A DNA stretch of 64,000 bases. Origin: Natrinema amylolyticum. Lineage in GTDB: Archaea; Halobacteriota; Halobacteria; Halobacteriales; Natrialbaceae. Positions 17,700-26,294 of the stretch are shown piece after piece. Under the pieces are notes generated by a model that was not told the DNA's origin, did no database searches, and was given only the letters and a program-made list of their open reading frames with translations. Position 1 is the stretch's first letter; every line of letters begins with the position of its first letter. The stretch lies in contig NZ_JAIWPJ010000001.1 of assembly GCF_020515625.1 (NCBI RefSeq), positions 868,001 through 932,000 of the forward strand. The letters run 5' to 3'. Made by a program: the position numbers and the translations under genes.

Positions 17700-18090
17700 C
17701 TACGCCACAAGAGCACTGAACAAACCACACCGTTTGGCTCCGACCATGCGCAAGCGCGGCCCCTCTTCCGGTTGGACATAGCTCTCTGACACTTCGTCCA
17801 ACCGAAGGTACCGCAGAGATTGTTAGCATCCTTGCAGTCCTTCTTCCGTTTCTGATCTTTGAGCTAATCCACTTGTGCAGATAGCGAGAGCCCCATTCAA
17901 CACTTTGTGAAGTCTATCGTAGATCGTAAAGTAGTCGCTTCCCACTTCCAATACAGTTCTACTGCCAGCGTACTATGAGGGCATCAAGGCCCACGTCGGC
18001 ACCGCGGACTTCTTCGGTGACTTTGCCTTACTCGTCAAGGACAGTGGCCTATTCTTTGCGCTTGTAAACATTAATGCCGGACAATGATCG
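17700..18090 (-). pseudogene. IS110-family transposase remnant (N-terminal part)
   Basis: Reading the minus strand from about 18078 with frame changes gives fragments in the order seen at the N-terminus of haloarchaeal IS110 transposases: GINVYKRKE and ATVLDE, GKVTEEVRGADVGLDAL, then VLEVGSDYFTIYDRLHKVL, then LRLDEVSESYVQPEE and RLRMVGAKR. Stops and frameshifts break it throughout, and the C-terminal catalytic region is not found. IS110 elements encode a RuvC-like DEDD transposase. The remnant shows that the glycan locus was once invaded. Terminal repeats were not recognisable. Bases 18091-18397 hold no gene that I can support. Confidence 0.7.
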
Positions 18091-18397
18091 TCATAGTACC
18101 CTCTGTGGTCCTAAATGTCGGAAGCGGAACGACATCTCTCTGGGCTTGCAGCCGCGGTCGATCCCGGTTAGTCGGGCTGTGCTTCCAATTCCTCCGTACC
18201 TTCCCGTCGAAGATCCGTGAGTCTTTCACACTTGGATATACATATGTATCGATGTTAAGAGCATTATAACGTACTTGACGCTTGGGGGTTCAGAAGAAAT
18301 CCTCACAAAATTACTTTCGTTATAATCCCGAGTCACAAATGTAACCAATCGCGCCAAAGGATAACGTTCTTACCCCGACAGTGAATGCTAATGGACG

Positions 18398-19843
18398 ATG
18401 CCATCAGAACGTCCTAATATTCTTTTCGTCGTTCTAGACACCGTGAGGGCACGAAGCCTCTCCCTCTACGGTGCGTCACATAATCCCGATGTGACTCTTT
18501 CTCGTCTGGCCGCCGACGGTGACCTATACACGACAGCTATCGCTCCGTCAGCATGGACGCTTCCCTCTCATGTCTCGATGTTCACAGGGGAGTTACCGTC
18601 GGAACACGGAGCGACTGGTCCCGCTGCCTCGCTAGATCCCGGCGGCTCGCTCCCTCAACGGTTGGCTGCGGCGGGCTATCAGACGTTCGGCGCGAGCGCG
18701 AATCCATTCATCGGTTCGAAGAACAGTTTTGCAGATGCCTTCGATGAATTCTGCCACCTAATCCCGACGCCGACGACCCGTCTATTCGAACGTGGTAACG
18801 ACGCGCTCGATTTGGCTCGAAATATCGACGCCACCGGATTAGGGAAACTTCCCGTAGCCGGGCGTCGTATCGCTGCCACCGACGCCCCGATCCGCACCGC
18901 GACTAATCTACTGTGGTACCAGCTAAGCCGTCGTCAGTCTAGCCGCGAACGGAGGAATCGGGCCCTTTCGGGGGGCACAGAGATCACCCGTGAGCTAACG
19001 CAGTTCTTCCACAGAACAGACGGGCCGTTCTTCGCATTTGCGAACTATATGGAGGCACACAGGCCCTACTGTGCTCCCAAATCGTACATCGAACAGTATT
19101 ATCCTGACGACATTGATATTGACCCAGATGATGTCGACTTAGACCCCTGGGCGCATATCCTCGGGGTAGACGAGCACACGGCCGCGGAGATTCGGGCTGC
19201 AAAGGCGCTCTATACCGCGGCGATTGCCTATTTGGATGACCAGATTGAGCTGTTACTGGACGAGATGGACAACGCTGGCATTCGAGAGAACACTATTGTC
19301 GTCGTGACGAGCGACCACGGCGAAGCCTTCGGTGAACGTGGCCGACTTGATCACAATTGCCTGTATCAACCTGTCACTCACGTCCCTCTGATCATCGACC
19401 ATCCCGGCCGCGGGCACTCAGAGACAACTCGGCCTGTGAGCCTTCGGTCACTGTACCCGACGTTGTTGCATGCAGCTGGTATTGACGATGCCGATGGGTC
19501 ATCGCTGTTTGCTCATGAGGCTACTAAGGAACCAGTTGTCAGTCAGTACCTGGACCTACATGTAAAATATCTTGATAGACGGTTCGAAACCGAGAGAGTT
19601 GATCCATATCGGGAACGCCTCCAGTCGTCATTCTCCTCAACGCATCAACTTCTGGTCGGCGAGAGAGGTACAGAGGAACTCTTGTCCATGAATGGACGGG
19701 CCAAACCGATTAAGGGCAAGGAGCAGATTCGAGAACAGCTCCGTATGGGAATACCGTCGTTCAAGGACACCACTCTGTCGCAAGCGGATTCCAACAGCGG
19801 TCCAGATAAGGAGATGCTGCGGTCGCTCGGCTACCTCGAATGA
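18398..19843 (+). CDS. Sulfatase-like alkaline phosphatase superfamily enzyme
   Basis: A 481-residue protein. NILFVVLDTVRARSLSLYG (metal D14) and VVTSDHGEAFGERGRLDHN are the conserved metal sites. The nucleophile segment is APSAWTLPSHVSMFTGELPS, placing Thr54 where sulfatases have the formylglycine cysteine; R of the C-x-P-x-R motif is absent. Thr nucleophiles are known in phosphoethanolamine and phosphoglycerol transferases of the same superfamily. FANYMEAHRPYCAP and the C-terminus LRSLGYLE match the family members at 13.5 and 26.3 kb. Its stop overlaps the flippase start by 4 nt, so it belongs to the flippase's operon. Confidence 0.82.
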   Translation: MPSERPNILFVVLDTVRARSLSLYGASHNPDVTLSRLAADGDLYTTAIAPSAWTLPSHVSMFTGELPSEHGATGPAASLDPGGSLPQRLAAAGYQTFGASANPFIGSKNSFADAFDEFCHLIPTPTTRLFERGNDALDLARNIDATGLGKLPVAGRRIAATDAPIRTATNLLWYQLSRRQSSRERRNRALSGGTEITRELTQFFHRTDGPFFAFANYMEAHRPYCAPKSYIEQYYPDDIDIDPDDVDLDPWAHILGVDEHTAAEIRAAKALYTAAIAYLDDQIELLLDEMDNAGIRENTIVVVTSDHGEAFGERGRLDHNCLYQPVTHVPLIIDHPGRGHSETTRPVSLRSLYPTLLHAAGIDDADGSSLFAHEATKEPVVSQYLDLHVKYLDRRFETERVDPYRERLQSSFSSTHQLLVGERGTEELLSMNGRAKPIKGKEQIREQLRMGIPSFKDTTLSQADSNSGPDKEMLRSLGYLE

Positions 19844-21387
19844 GCGGTGAGGACCTCGGCGACGCGCTGAAAGGCGTGCTAGAAGGAGCCATCATTGTTC
19901 TCTTTGGGACCATTGTCGGTCGGGGTGCAGGGTTGTTGACTGAGGTGTGGGTCGTCCGACTCTTCTCACAGTCAGAGTATGGCCTATTCCGTCTCAGCAT
20001 CCTCGTTACAACGCTCATAGCGTCGATCGCGACGCTGGGGTTCGTTACTGCCATCCCCAGACAACTTGGTGTTGAGCGAGGGGAAGGGACCACCAACCAA
20101 GTAAGACAGACTATTGGGGCCGCATTCATCGTCAGTAGTACTGCCTCGCTCTTTCTCGCCGTCCTGCTCTACCGATTTGCCTCGCAGGTTGCCGTGATGT
20201 TCGACACGCCGGCGCTGGCGGGGCTCTTACGGACGCTCGCCGTCGCGCTCCCAGTCGTCGTGTTGCTTGACCTTATCGTGGCCGTTTCCCGTGGGCTGGG
20301 GAACTCGAGACCGAAGCTCTACTTCCGGACATTGGTCCCGAAGTTCGGATTTCTCGCCGGGGTCGCAGTGGTCAACGTACTAGAGTATCCGTTTGAGACC
20401 ATCGTCATCGCGTGGGTCGGCAGTCATGTCCTTGCAGTGGCCGCCTCGGTGGTGTATGCTCGTACCACGTTTGAACACCAGCCCTCGTGGCCCTCGGTCA
20501 CCATCAGTCGCGATCTCGTTCGGTTCTCGTTCCCCCTCCTTGCTGTCTACATCATCAACTCCATTGGGTCCTGGATAGACACCTTTGTCGTAGGGTACCA
20601 TGGGTCTGCCACTGTTGTCGGACTCTACAGCGCGACTGTCCTTCTTACACGGTTGATACCGATGGTTCTCGGGTCAGTCAGTTTTATGTACGTTCCCATA
20701 GCCTCAAAATTTCATGGGCGGAATGATCAGGAGACCGTTAGTATGATTTACACGACAATGACAAAGTGGATTACCGGATTAACCCTCCCAATCTTCCTGA
20801 CATTCATCCTGTTCCCTGGCGACATACTCTCGGCCGTGTTCGGCCCAGAGTTCCGAAACGGTGCCACCGTTATGCAGTTGCTGGCAATCGGATTTATGAC
20901 CCATACCTTACTTGGGACGAATGGTCAGTCATTGATTATGCTCGGACGACGGCGCTTTCTCGCACTGTCTCAAAGTGCTTCCGTTAGTATGAATCTTGCT
21001 TTGAGTTTTGCGCTTGTCCCGCTTATCGGTATCGAAGGCGCAGCTATAGGGTCAGCCGTTGCCTACACAATTACGAATGTAATCACTTCAATGTATTTGT
21101 ACCACGTCGCTGGTTTACACCCCTTCTCATGGAACTACGTGATACCAGTCGGCATTACGATAGCTATCTTTAGTGGAATTGGTGTGCTTGTTTCTCCAAC
21201 CACGCCACTCTCACTGGGTACGTTATTTTTGTTTGCAATGGCTATCGGCCTTGCACATGCAAGCGTATATATTGTCACTCGGAGCGTCAATGAGGGCGAG
21301 CTAGAGATGGTCCGTGCAGTCTCTAGTAGTCTTGGACTTCCAGTCGGGCCTGTAGTACGGATACTCAAGTGGGCCTCTAAACCATAA
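19840..21387 (+). CDS. Oligosaccharide flippase (Wzx/MATE-like, MOP superfamily)
   Basis: A 515-residue membrane protein with about 14 hydrophobic helices. The N-terminus GAIIVLFGTIVGRGAGLLTE and following VVRLFSQSEYGLFRLSILVT are characteristic of Wzx/RfbX proteins. These move lipid-linked oligosaccharides across the membrane. The start is the ATG inside the ATGA overlap with the sulfatase-like gene. The location inside a glycan cluster fits an AglR-like role in N-glycosylation or an exopolysaccharide exporter; the sequence alone does not decide between them. Confidence 0.88.
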   Translation: MSGEDLGDALKGVLEGAIIVLFGTIVGRGAGLLTEVWVVRLFSQSEYGLFRLSILVTTLIASIATLGFVTAIPRQLGVERGEGTTNQVRQTIGAAFIVSSTASLFLAVLLYRFASQVAVMFDTPALAGLLRTLAVALPVVVLLDLIVAVSRGLGNSRPKLYFRTLVPKFGFLAGVAVVNVLEYPFETIVIAWVGSHVLAVAASVVYARTTFEHQPSWPSVTISRDLVRFSFPLLAVYIINSIGSWIDTFVVGYHGSATVVGLYSATVLLTRLIPMVLGSVSFMYVPIASKFHGRNDQETVSMIYTTMTKWITGLTLPIFLTFILFPGDILSAVFGPEFRNGATVMQLLAIGFMTHTLLGTNGQSLIMLGRRRFLALSQSASVSMNLALSFALVPLIGIEGAAIGSAVAYTITNVITSMYLYHVAGLHPFSWNYVIPVGITIAIFSGIGVLVSPTTPLSLGTLFLFAMAIGLAHASVYIVTRSVNEGELEMVRAVSSSLGLPVGPVVRILKWASKP

Positions 21388-21961
21388 TCCCGCCTTCTGT
21401 GTTCCTTATCATCTACAACTACAAACCAACTTATATAGTTAAAATGTGAAATCTTGCGTACTCGTGAAAGGCCGTTCATGATCTGGTTCACGAGAATGAT
21501 ATACAACCGAAGAGAGACGAAATCCCCGGTTACAGAGCTATAGACTGAGTTAGGATTCAAATCACCTATTAGAAATAACTACTGTACCTCGCTAATGAGA
21601 TAAAAACGGCATATTTTATTCCATACTATGAAAATATGTTAAACCATATATTTATTTTACTAAAATAACATAAATGCCTTTCACTTCTCGTCGGACATAC
21701 AATATTTCACCGGCCAAAGCAAGGCTCTAATTCCAGACTATATCGAATGGAAATCGGAACACCATAGAACGTATTTTCGGTAACTTAATCAGTAAACCCC
21801 TTATTCCTCTACTATATTATCCGCGCTAAACCTTAAACCGACGAAAAGAGCTCGAACAATATGCTACTTGGTTCACTACGCCAAACTAAACACTACTGTA
21901 CTCCTTATGCGAATCTCTTAATACCGGACACTGACAATAGAACTCTAACGAACGTCAAATC
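21388..21961. other. AT-rich intergenic region
   Basis: About 570 bp without a supportable gene. It is clearly richer in A/T than the surrounding coding DNA (runs such as ATATTTATTTTACTAAAAT). It holds the promoter region of the next gene (CTTAATACC about 35 bp before 21962). No repeat or transposase fragment was recognised. Confidence 0.5.
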
Positions 21962-22861
21962 ATGTATTCTATTGAACAGGTGTTGCGGGGGATACGTAAA
22001 CCACGTCGCGTTGCTGTTGAGCTAAACCGGATTTATAATGAATATCTCCTAAATGTCGATCGAATTTCGGTTATGGAACAGGATTGGGACAACCTGATTA
22101 TTTTGGATGCCTGTCGATTCGATCTATTTGAAGAAGTGTCAAAATTCGATGGAGATCTTAATTCAGTAATTTCTCAAGGTTCATCAACTGCGGAGTTCCT
22201 CCGCGGTAATTTCGCTGATAACAGCTACTACGATACGGTCTATGTTTCGGCGAACCCACAACTGGAGCGCCACGATATGGTAGAGAATTTTTACGCTTGT
22301 AAGCGACTCTGGGAAAATCACTGGGACCCTGATCTTCATACTGTGATGCCGTCAGACGTAACTGACAGTGCTATTGAAACAATCGAAAAACATCCGAATA
22401 AACGGCTTATCATTCACTACGTCCAGCCCCACTTCCCGTTTATCGGCGAACTTGGCCGTGAGATAACCCATTCCGGATTTGCTGAGACACCAGGTGAGTT
22501 GGACGAAACAGACGCTCCGACAGTGTGGGAGCAACTGGAGAGTGGGAATCTCTCAGGGTCCCTCGTCTGGAATGCGTACCGGGAAAATCTTGAATGTACA
22601 CTTCCGGAGGTACAACGCCTGCTCAATTCTATCGATGGGAAATCAATCGTGACCGCTGACCACGGAAATGCATTCGGCGAAATGGGTGTGTACGGACATC
22701 CAGGGAATCACTATATTGATGCACTGGTCCGCGTTCCGTGGCAGATTGTCAGTGGCAAAGAACGAAGGTCAATAACTAGTGCTAGTGAAAAACTAGATAA
22801 TTACCGAAAAGAGGATTCTACAGTTCAAGATCGCCTTGCAGATTTAGGATATAAGTCCTGA
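21962..22861 (+). CDS. Short alkaline phosphatase superfamily protein
   Basis: A 299-residue protein. The opening metal site is WDNLIILDACRFDLFEE (D49, with C51-R52 beside it) and the second is KSIVTADHGNAFGEMGVYGH. Between them VQPHFPFIG takes the place of the usual 'HxPY' loop. The nucleophile region, SQGSSTAEFL at 71-80, has Ser/Thr and differs from the other four members, so this is a separate subfamily. The end is RLADLGYKS, again an LGY terminus. It is about 150 residues shorter than classical sulfatases. The reaction is unknown; action on the lipid-linked or exported glycan is inferred from context. Confidence 0.75.
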   Translation: MYSIEQVLRGIRKPRRVAVELNRIYNEYLLNVDRISVMEQDWDNLIILDACRFDLFEEVSKFDGDLNSVISQGSSTAEFLRGNFADNSYYDTVYVSANPQLERHDMVENFYACKRLWENHWDPDLHTVMPSDVTDSAIETIEKHPNKRLIIHYVQPHFPFIGELGREITHSGFAETPGELDETDAPTVWEQLESGNLSGSLVWNAYRENLECTLPEVQRLLNSIDGKSIVTADHGNAFGEMGVYGHPGNHYIDALVRVPWQIVSGKERRSITSASEKLDNYRKEDSTVQDRLADLGYKS

Positions 22862-22882
22862 AGGTCAGATTTCCAGTCCGCT

Positions 22883-23647
22883 CTATTTGATGATGTTCTC
22901 AATATCCTCTGCTTGGTTTAGGTCCGTGTGGAAAAAGTCTTCATTTCTGGAGATCTTCTCTTCAGACCAGTCCCACCATGATATATTATTTATCTTTTCT
23001 CTCGTGGGTTGTTCAAAACGATATTTTCTGTGACTTGCTGGAACGCCGGCGACAAGTGAGTAAGGTTCCACATCATCCACTACGATTGCTCCTGCAGCGA
23101 CTATTGCTCCATCACCAATGGTTACTCCAGGTAAGATGATTGCTTTTGTTCCTATCCAGACATCATTTCCGATGCATATAGGTTCACATTCTGTTGGAAG
23201 TGGCGTTCCAATTTTGTCTTTATAGAAACTAAGCTGCATACTGGGCCAGTCTGTTTTATGGTTTCGACTTTGAAATGTTGAGTTTCTAGCAATTGCACAA
23301 TATTTCCCGATCGTTATTTCTCCCCCCATCATTTCAACAGAATCATTCAGAACTGTTCCTCGTTTAATCGTTATATCGCCCCGTATCCTTGACCCCGACC
23401 TTACTGTACACCCCTCATCTATTTTCACATTCCCCCGTATCTGACTACCTGACTGAATTACGGTGTTTTCACCTAGATCAATTTTTCCGGCCAATTTTAC
23501 CCCACGCTCTATTTTTGACGATTTACTTGCACATATATTATCTATTATAGGGGACTTATTTATAAGAAATCTGATTGGAAATGGATACCCAGTACCAGTT
23601 GCGATTTTCCCACCTATCGAACGGACTACTGAAGGTACAGCCATCAT
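22883..23647 (-). CDS. Hexapeptide-repeat (left-handed beta-helix) acyltransferase
   Basis: A 254-residue protein. Isoleucine/valine-rich hexapeptide turns run from about residue 48 to 205 (IDLGENTVIQSGSQIRGNVK, GCTVRSGSRIRGDI, and near the end ICIGNDVWIGTKAIILPGVT and GDGAIVAAGAIVVDDV). The C-terminal VEPYSLVAGVPASHRKYRF ending is typical of WbbJ/maltose O-acetyltransferase-like enzymes. They add acetyl or other acyl groups to sugars from acyl-CoA. The first 45 residues include a hydrophobic stretch. It is divergent from the GT4 gene at 23740 and convergent with the short AP-superfamily gene. Confidence 0.85.
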   Translation of the reverse strand: MMAVPSVVRSIGGKIATGTGYPFPIRFLINKSPIIDNICASKSSKIERGVKLAGKIDLGENTVIQSGSQIRGNVKIDEGCTVRSGSRIRGDITIKRGTVLNDSVEMMGGEITIGKYCAIARNSTFQSRNHKTDWPSMQLSFYKDKIGTPLPTECEPICIGNDVWIGTKAIILPGVTIGDGAIVAAGAIVVDDVEPYSLVAGVPASHRKYRFEQPTREKINNISWWDWSEEKISRNEDFFHTDLNQAEDIENIIK

Positions 23648-23739
23648 TATGATAGATATCCTCTTTCGCTGGCTTATAGGACTTGGCCATCCGTCAGCCC
23701 TTTTAACTCATCCACCGAATGGTGTTTATGAGTACAAGT

Positions 23740-24843
23740 ATGAAGGTCGGAATTGGTGTTGAGAGGTTGTTTGGGCCACAAAATGGTCCGAGAACATACC
23801 GACGTAGACTCTGTCCTGCTCTTCTTGAACTAGACGCCGATCTCGAGCTATTTTGTTTTCACTTTACTAAACAGACCCATGAATTGTTTGACCACCCTCG
23901 GGTACAATCAGTTCTTTTACCATCAAGTCCGTTGCTTGCGGAAAGACGATTAAACCGCCTTAATCTTGATGTGATTCACCTAGAAGCAGCCCTTCACCGC
24001 TTTCCATTTATTAGTTTCTTTAATACACCGACTGTTTCAACAATTCATGGTATCGAACCAATAACGCTAGATAGTATGGAATCATCTCTGAAGGTAGATG
24101 TTGAGAAAAAGTATATCTGGCCACAATTAGCTCGGACTCTTGACCAAATCATAGCGGTCTCAGGTGTTGCAAAGAGACAGCTACTTGACAACTATCCACT
24201 CAAGCCAGACCAGGTAACTGCCGTCTACAACGGCATCAATCATGAGCAGTTTAGTCCACTCGCCGAAACGGCTGTCGACGAGGTGTTCACGAACCTTGGT
24301 GTTGAACGTCCATACTACGTCTCTGTGAACAGTTATACCGAGCGGAAAAACCCCGAGACTCTCATCCAAGCGTTCGACGCAGTTGCTGATACACTTCCAG
24401 AGTACTCCTTCTTGATCGCCGGACCGGGCTGGGAGAAACCAAAGGTGAATCGACTTCTCCGCGAATCCGACAACGACGACCGCATCCATCGCCTCGGAAC
24501 AGTGCCATACGAGGCACTGCCTGCGCTGTACACCGGTGCTACGGCTATTGTTTCCCCCACTTATCAGGAAAATTTTGGCCTTACACTTGCAGAGTCAATG
24601 GCATGTGGCACGCCGGTCATCGCGTCCAACGTCTTCGCGGTTCCTGAGACAGTCGGTAATGGGGGTATTCTTATTGATGACCCCGAGGATACAGCCGGTT
24701 TCGCAGCAGCGATGGAGCGCCTCGCAACTCACGACGAACTCCGTGCTGAATACGAACAGTCCGCCCAAGAGCAGGCTAGTCGGTATACTTGGGAGCGGTG
24801 TGCAAGTGATGTCTTGGATGTCTACGAATCTATGGTTGACTAG
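23740..24843 (+). CDS. Glycosyltransferase family 4 (GT-B)
   Basis: A 367-residue protein started at the ATG at 23740 (MKVGIGVERLFGPQNGPRTY); ATGs at 23719 and 23728 are possible but add a short unrelated lead. The donor domain shows YVSVNSYTERKNPETLIQAF, FLIAGPGWEKPK and the GT4 signature PTYQENFGLTLAESMACGTP with E-x7-E. VIHLEAALHRFPF is in the acceptor domain. Likely a mannosyl-, glucosyl- or related transferase. Its stop overlaps the stop of the convergent polymerase-like gene by 4 nt, leaving no space for a terminator between them. Confidence 0.9.
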   Translation: MKVGIGVERLFGPQNGPRTYRRRLCPALLELDADLELFCFHFTKQTHELFDHPRVQSVLLPSSPLLAERRLNRLNLDVIHLEAALHRFPFISFFNTPTVSTIHGIEPITLDSMESSLKVDVEKKYIWPQLARTLDQIIAVSGVAKRQLLDNYPLKPDQVTAVYNGINHEQFSPLAETAVDEVFTNLGVERPYYVSVNSYTERKNPETLIQAFDAVADTLPEYSFLIAGPGWEKPKVNRLLRESDNDDRIHRLGTVPYEALPALYTGATAIVSPTYQENFGLTLAESMACGTPVIASNVFAVPETVGNGGILIDDPEDTAGFAAAMERLATHDELRAEYEQSAQEQASRYTWERCASDVLDVYESMVD

Positions 24844-26294
24844 TCAGACTTATCAGTAGAGCTAATTACGTAGTTACTATTGACTCTGCCGATCTGTATT
24901 CCACCGGCAGCGAAAATCACTGCGGGTACCATAACGACCACCCACTTCAGAGTGTTGACCATCGTTGGTGAGAAGTCGCCACGCATTGTCCCAACGACGA
25001 ACTGTGTGGCGAAGATCGAGTAGAAAATCACCAGTCCGGGATTTGTTGCGGACGACGGTCGGAGGTAGCCCATGACTTTCCCAACGATGACTCCGAGGAC
25101 GAGTCCACCTACTAGGACACCGACTATCCCGAAATTCAGATATAACTCACCAGCGATGAACGGCGGTGTACCGGAGCCGACGATGCCCTCACCTCTTGCA
25201 TAGATGAGAACGCCGAGTTGCTGGCCAAGGTTGATTGGCTTCGATGGCCACACTGCTCGTGGAACTGGAAACACAGCCCACGTGAACAGTGTGCTCCCAA
25301 AGCGGTAACCGGACTCTTCGGGTACCATGTGGAGGATATGTGCGTGAGCAACAACATTACCCCTGTTAGCCTCAAAAAATCCAATCAGGCTCTCCGGACG
25401 GAGAAGGTTCCCTACCTCAAGAGCCGAAGCCCCTTGCCACGACGCTTTCCGGAACTGTAGCATTGCGTTCGACAAGAAAATGCCGGTGGGGACAACAGAT
25501 ACAAGTTTGGCACCTGTCACCTGTTCATCTAAATAATATGCAATAACGAGTAGCGCGATGAGAAAGAGCAGGAGCGTCGACCGTTGGCTTGTGTAGAAGG
25601 GGAGGAATGTAGCGGGGAGAAAGCTCAGTCCAAACAGTATACCAGAAGTCCACCGCTGAGACAAACTGGACGTGAGATAGTTGGCAAACAAGATGATCGA
25701 TCCATACTGGAGAAACTGCGCCGTCCACCGGATATACTCGTTCGGTGGCCGCCGTTTTGTAGAGAGATCACTGAGTGAGGTCGGTATCCCCCCAGTTGTC
25801 AGCAACAGCGCCAAGAATCCTACTGTGCCGATAGAAACAAATACGAGTCCTATGCAACGCGCGCGCTCGTGGTTCCAGCGCCCCATCGTGACGGGCGGTC
25901 GTCTCTCGCGCCCAGACCAAAGTGCCACCCCAGTCATGAGCGCGGCCACGTAAACGACGATCAGTAGCATTGGAAGGACGAGGTACTCAGGATCGTTTCC
26001 AAGCAACAGTCGGCGGTCATCGGGACCAAACGCGGCAATATCAAGTACTGGGCCGAAGACTGAGATGAGGTAACCGAGGCCAAGAAACGCCGTTGGAGCG
26101 AAAAAGTCGCCACCTGACACATACTTCACCGCGATTGGTGCCCCACCACAGATGGCCAATACCACGAGAGTACCGTTCGCCGAAACCGGCGCGATAGCTA
26201 CGACTACTGATAGCGGCAGGGCGAATATGAGTGTAACTATCGTGGTGAGGTCTGACTTATCAAGTTGGTAAGTGAAAAAATTGTTATTATTCAT
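24840..26294 (-). CDS. Polysaccharide/oligosaccharide polymerase-like membrane protein
   Basis: A 484-residue protein from the ATG at 26294, which lies in an ATGA overlap with the upstream sulfatase-like gene; a longer frame upstream has Arg/Cys-rich shadow sequence. About twelve membrane helices are visible, with a large hydrophilic loop around residues 300-370 (FEANRGNVVAHAHILHMVP, WPSKPINLGQQLG). This matches the O-antigen polymerase (Wzy)/WzyE-like layout, including ELYLNFGIVGVLVGGLVLGV near the end. Such enzymes join repeat units on the outer face of the membrane. Specificity cannot be read from sequence. Confidence 0.75.
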   Translation of the reverse strand: MNNNNFFTYQLDKSDLTTIVTLIFALPLSVVVAIAPVSANGTLVVLAICGGAPIAVKYVSGGDFFAPTAFLGLGYLISVFGPVLDIAAFGPDDRRLLLGNDPEYLVLPMLLIVVYVAALMTGVALWSGRERRPPVTMGRWNHERARCIGLVFVSIGTVGFLALLLTTGGIPTSLSDLSTKRRPPNEYIRWTAQFLQYGSIILFANYLTSSLSQRWTSGILFGLSFLPATFLPFYTSQRSTLLLFLIALLVIAYYLDEQVTGAKLVSVVPTGIFLSNAMLQFRKASWQGASALEVGNLLRPESLIGFFEANRGNVVAHAHILHMVPEESGYRFGSTLFTWAVFPVPRAVWPSKPINLGQQLGVLIYARGEGIVGSGTPPFIAGELYLNFGIVGVLVGGLVLGVIVGKVMGYLRPSSATNPGLVIFYSIFATQFVVGTMRGDFSPTMVNTLKWVVVMVPAVIFAAGGIQIGRVNSNYVISSTDKSD

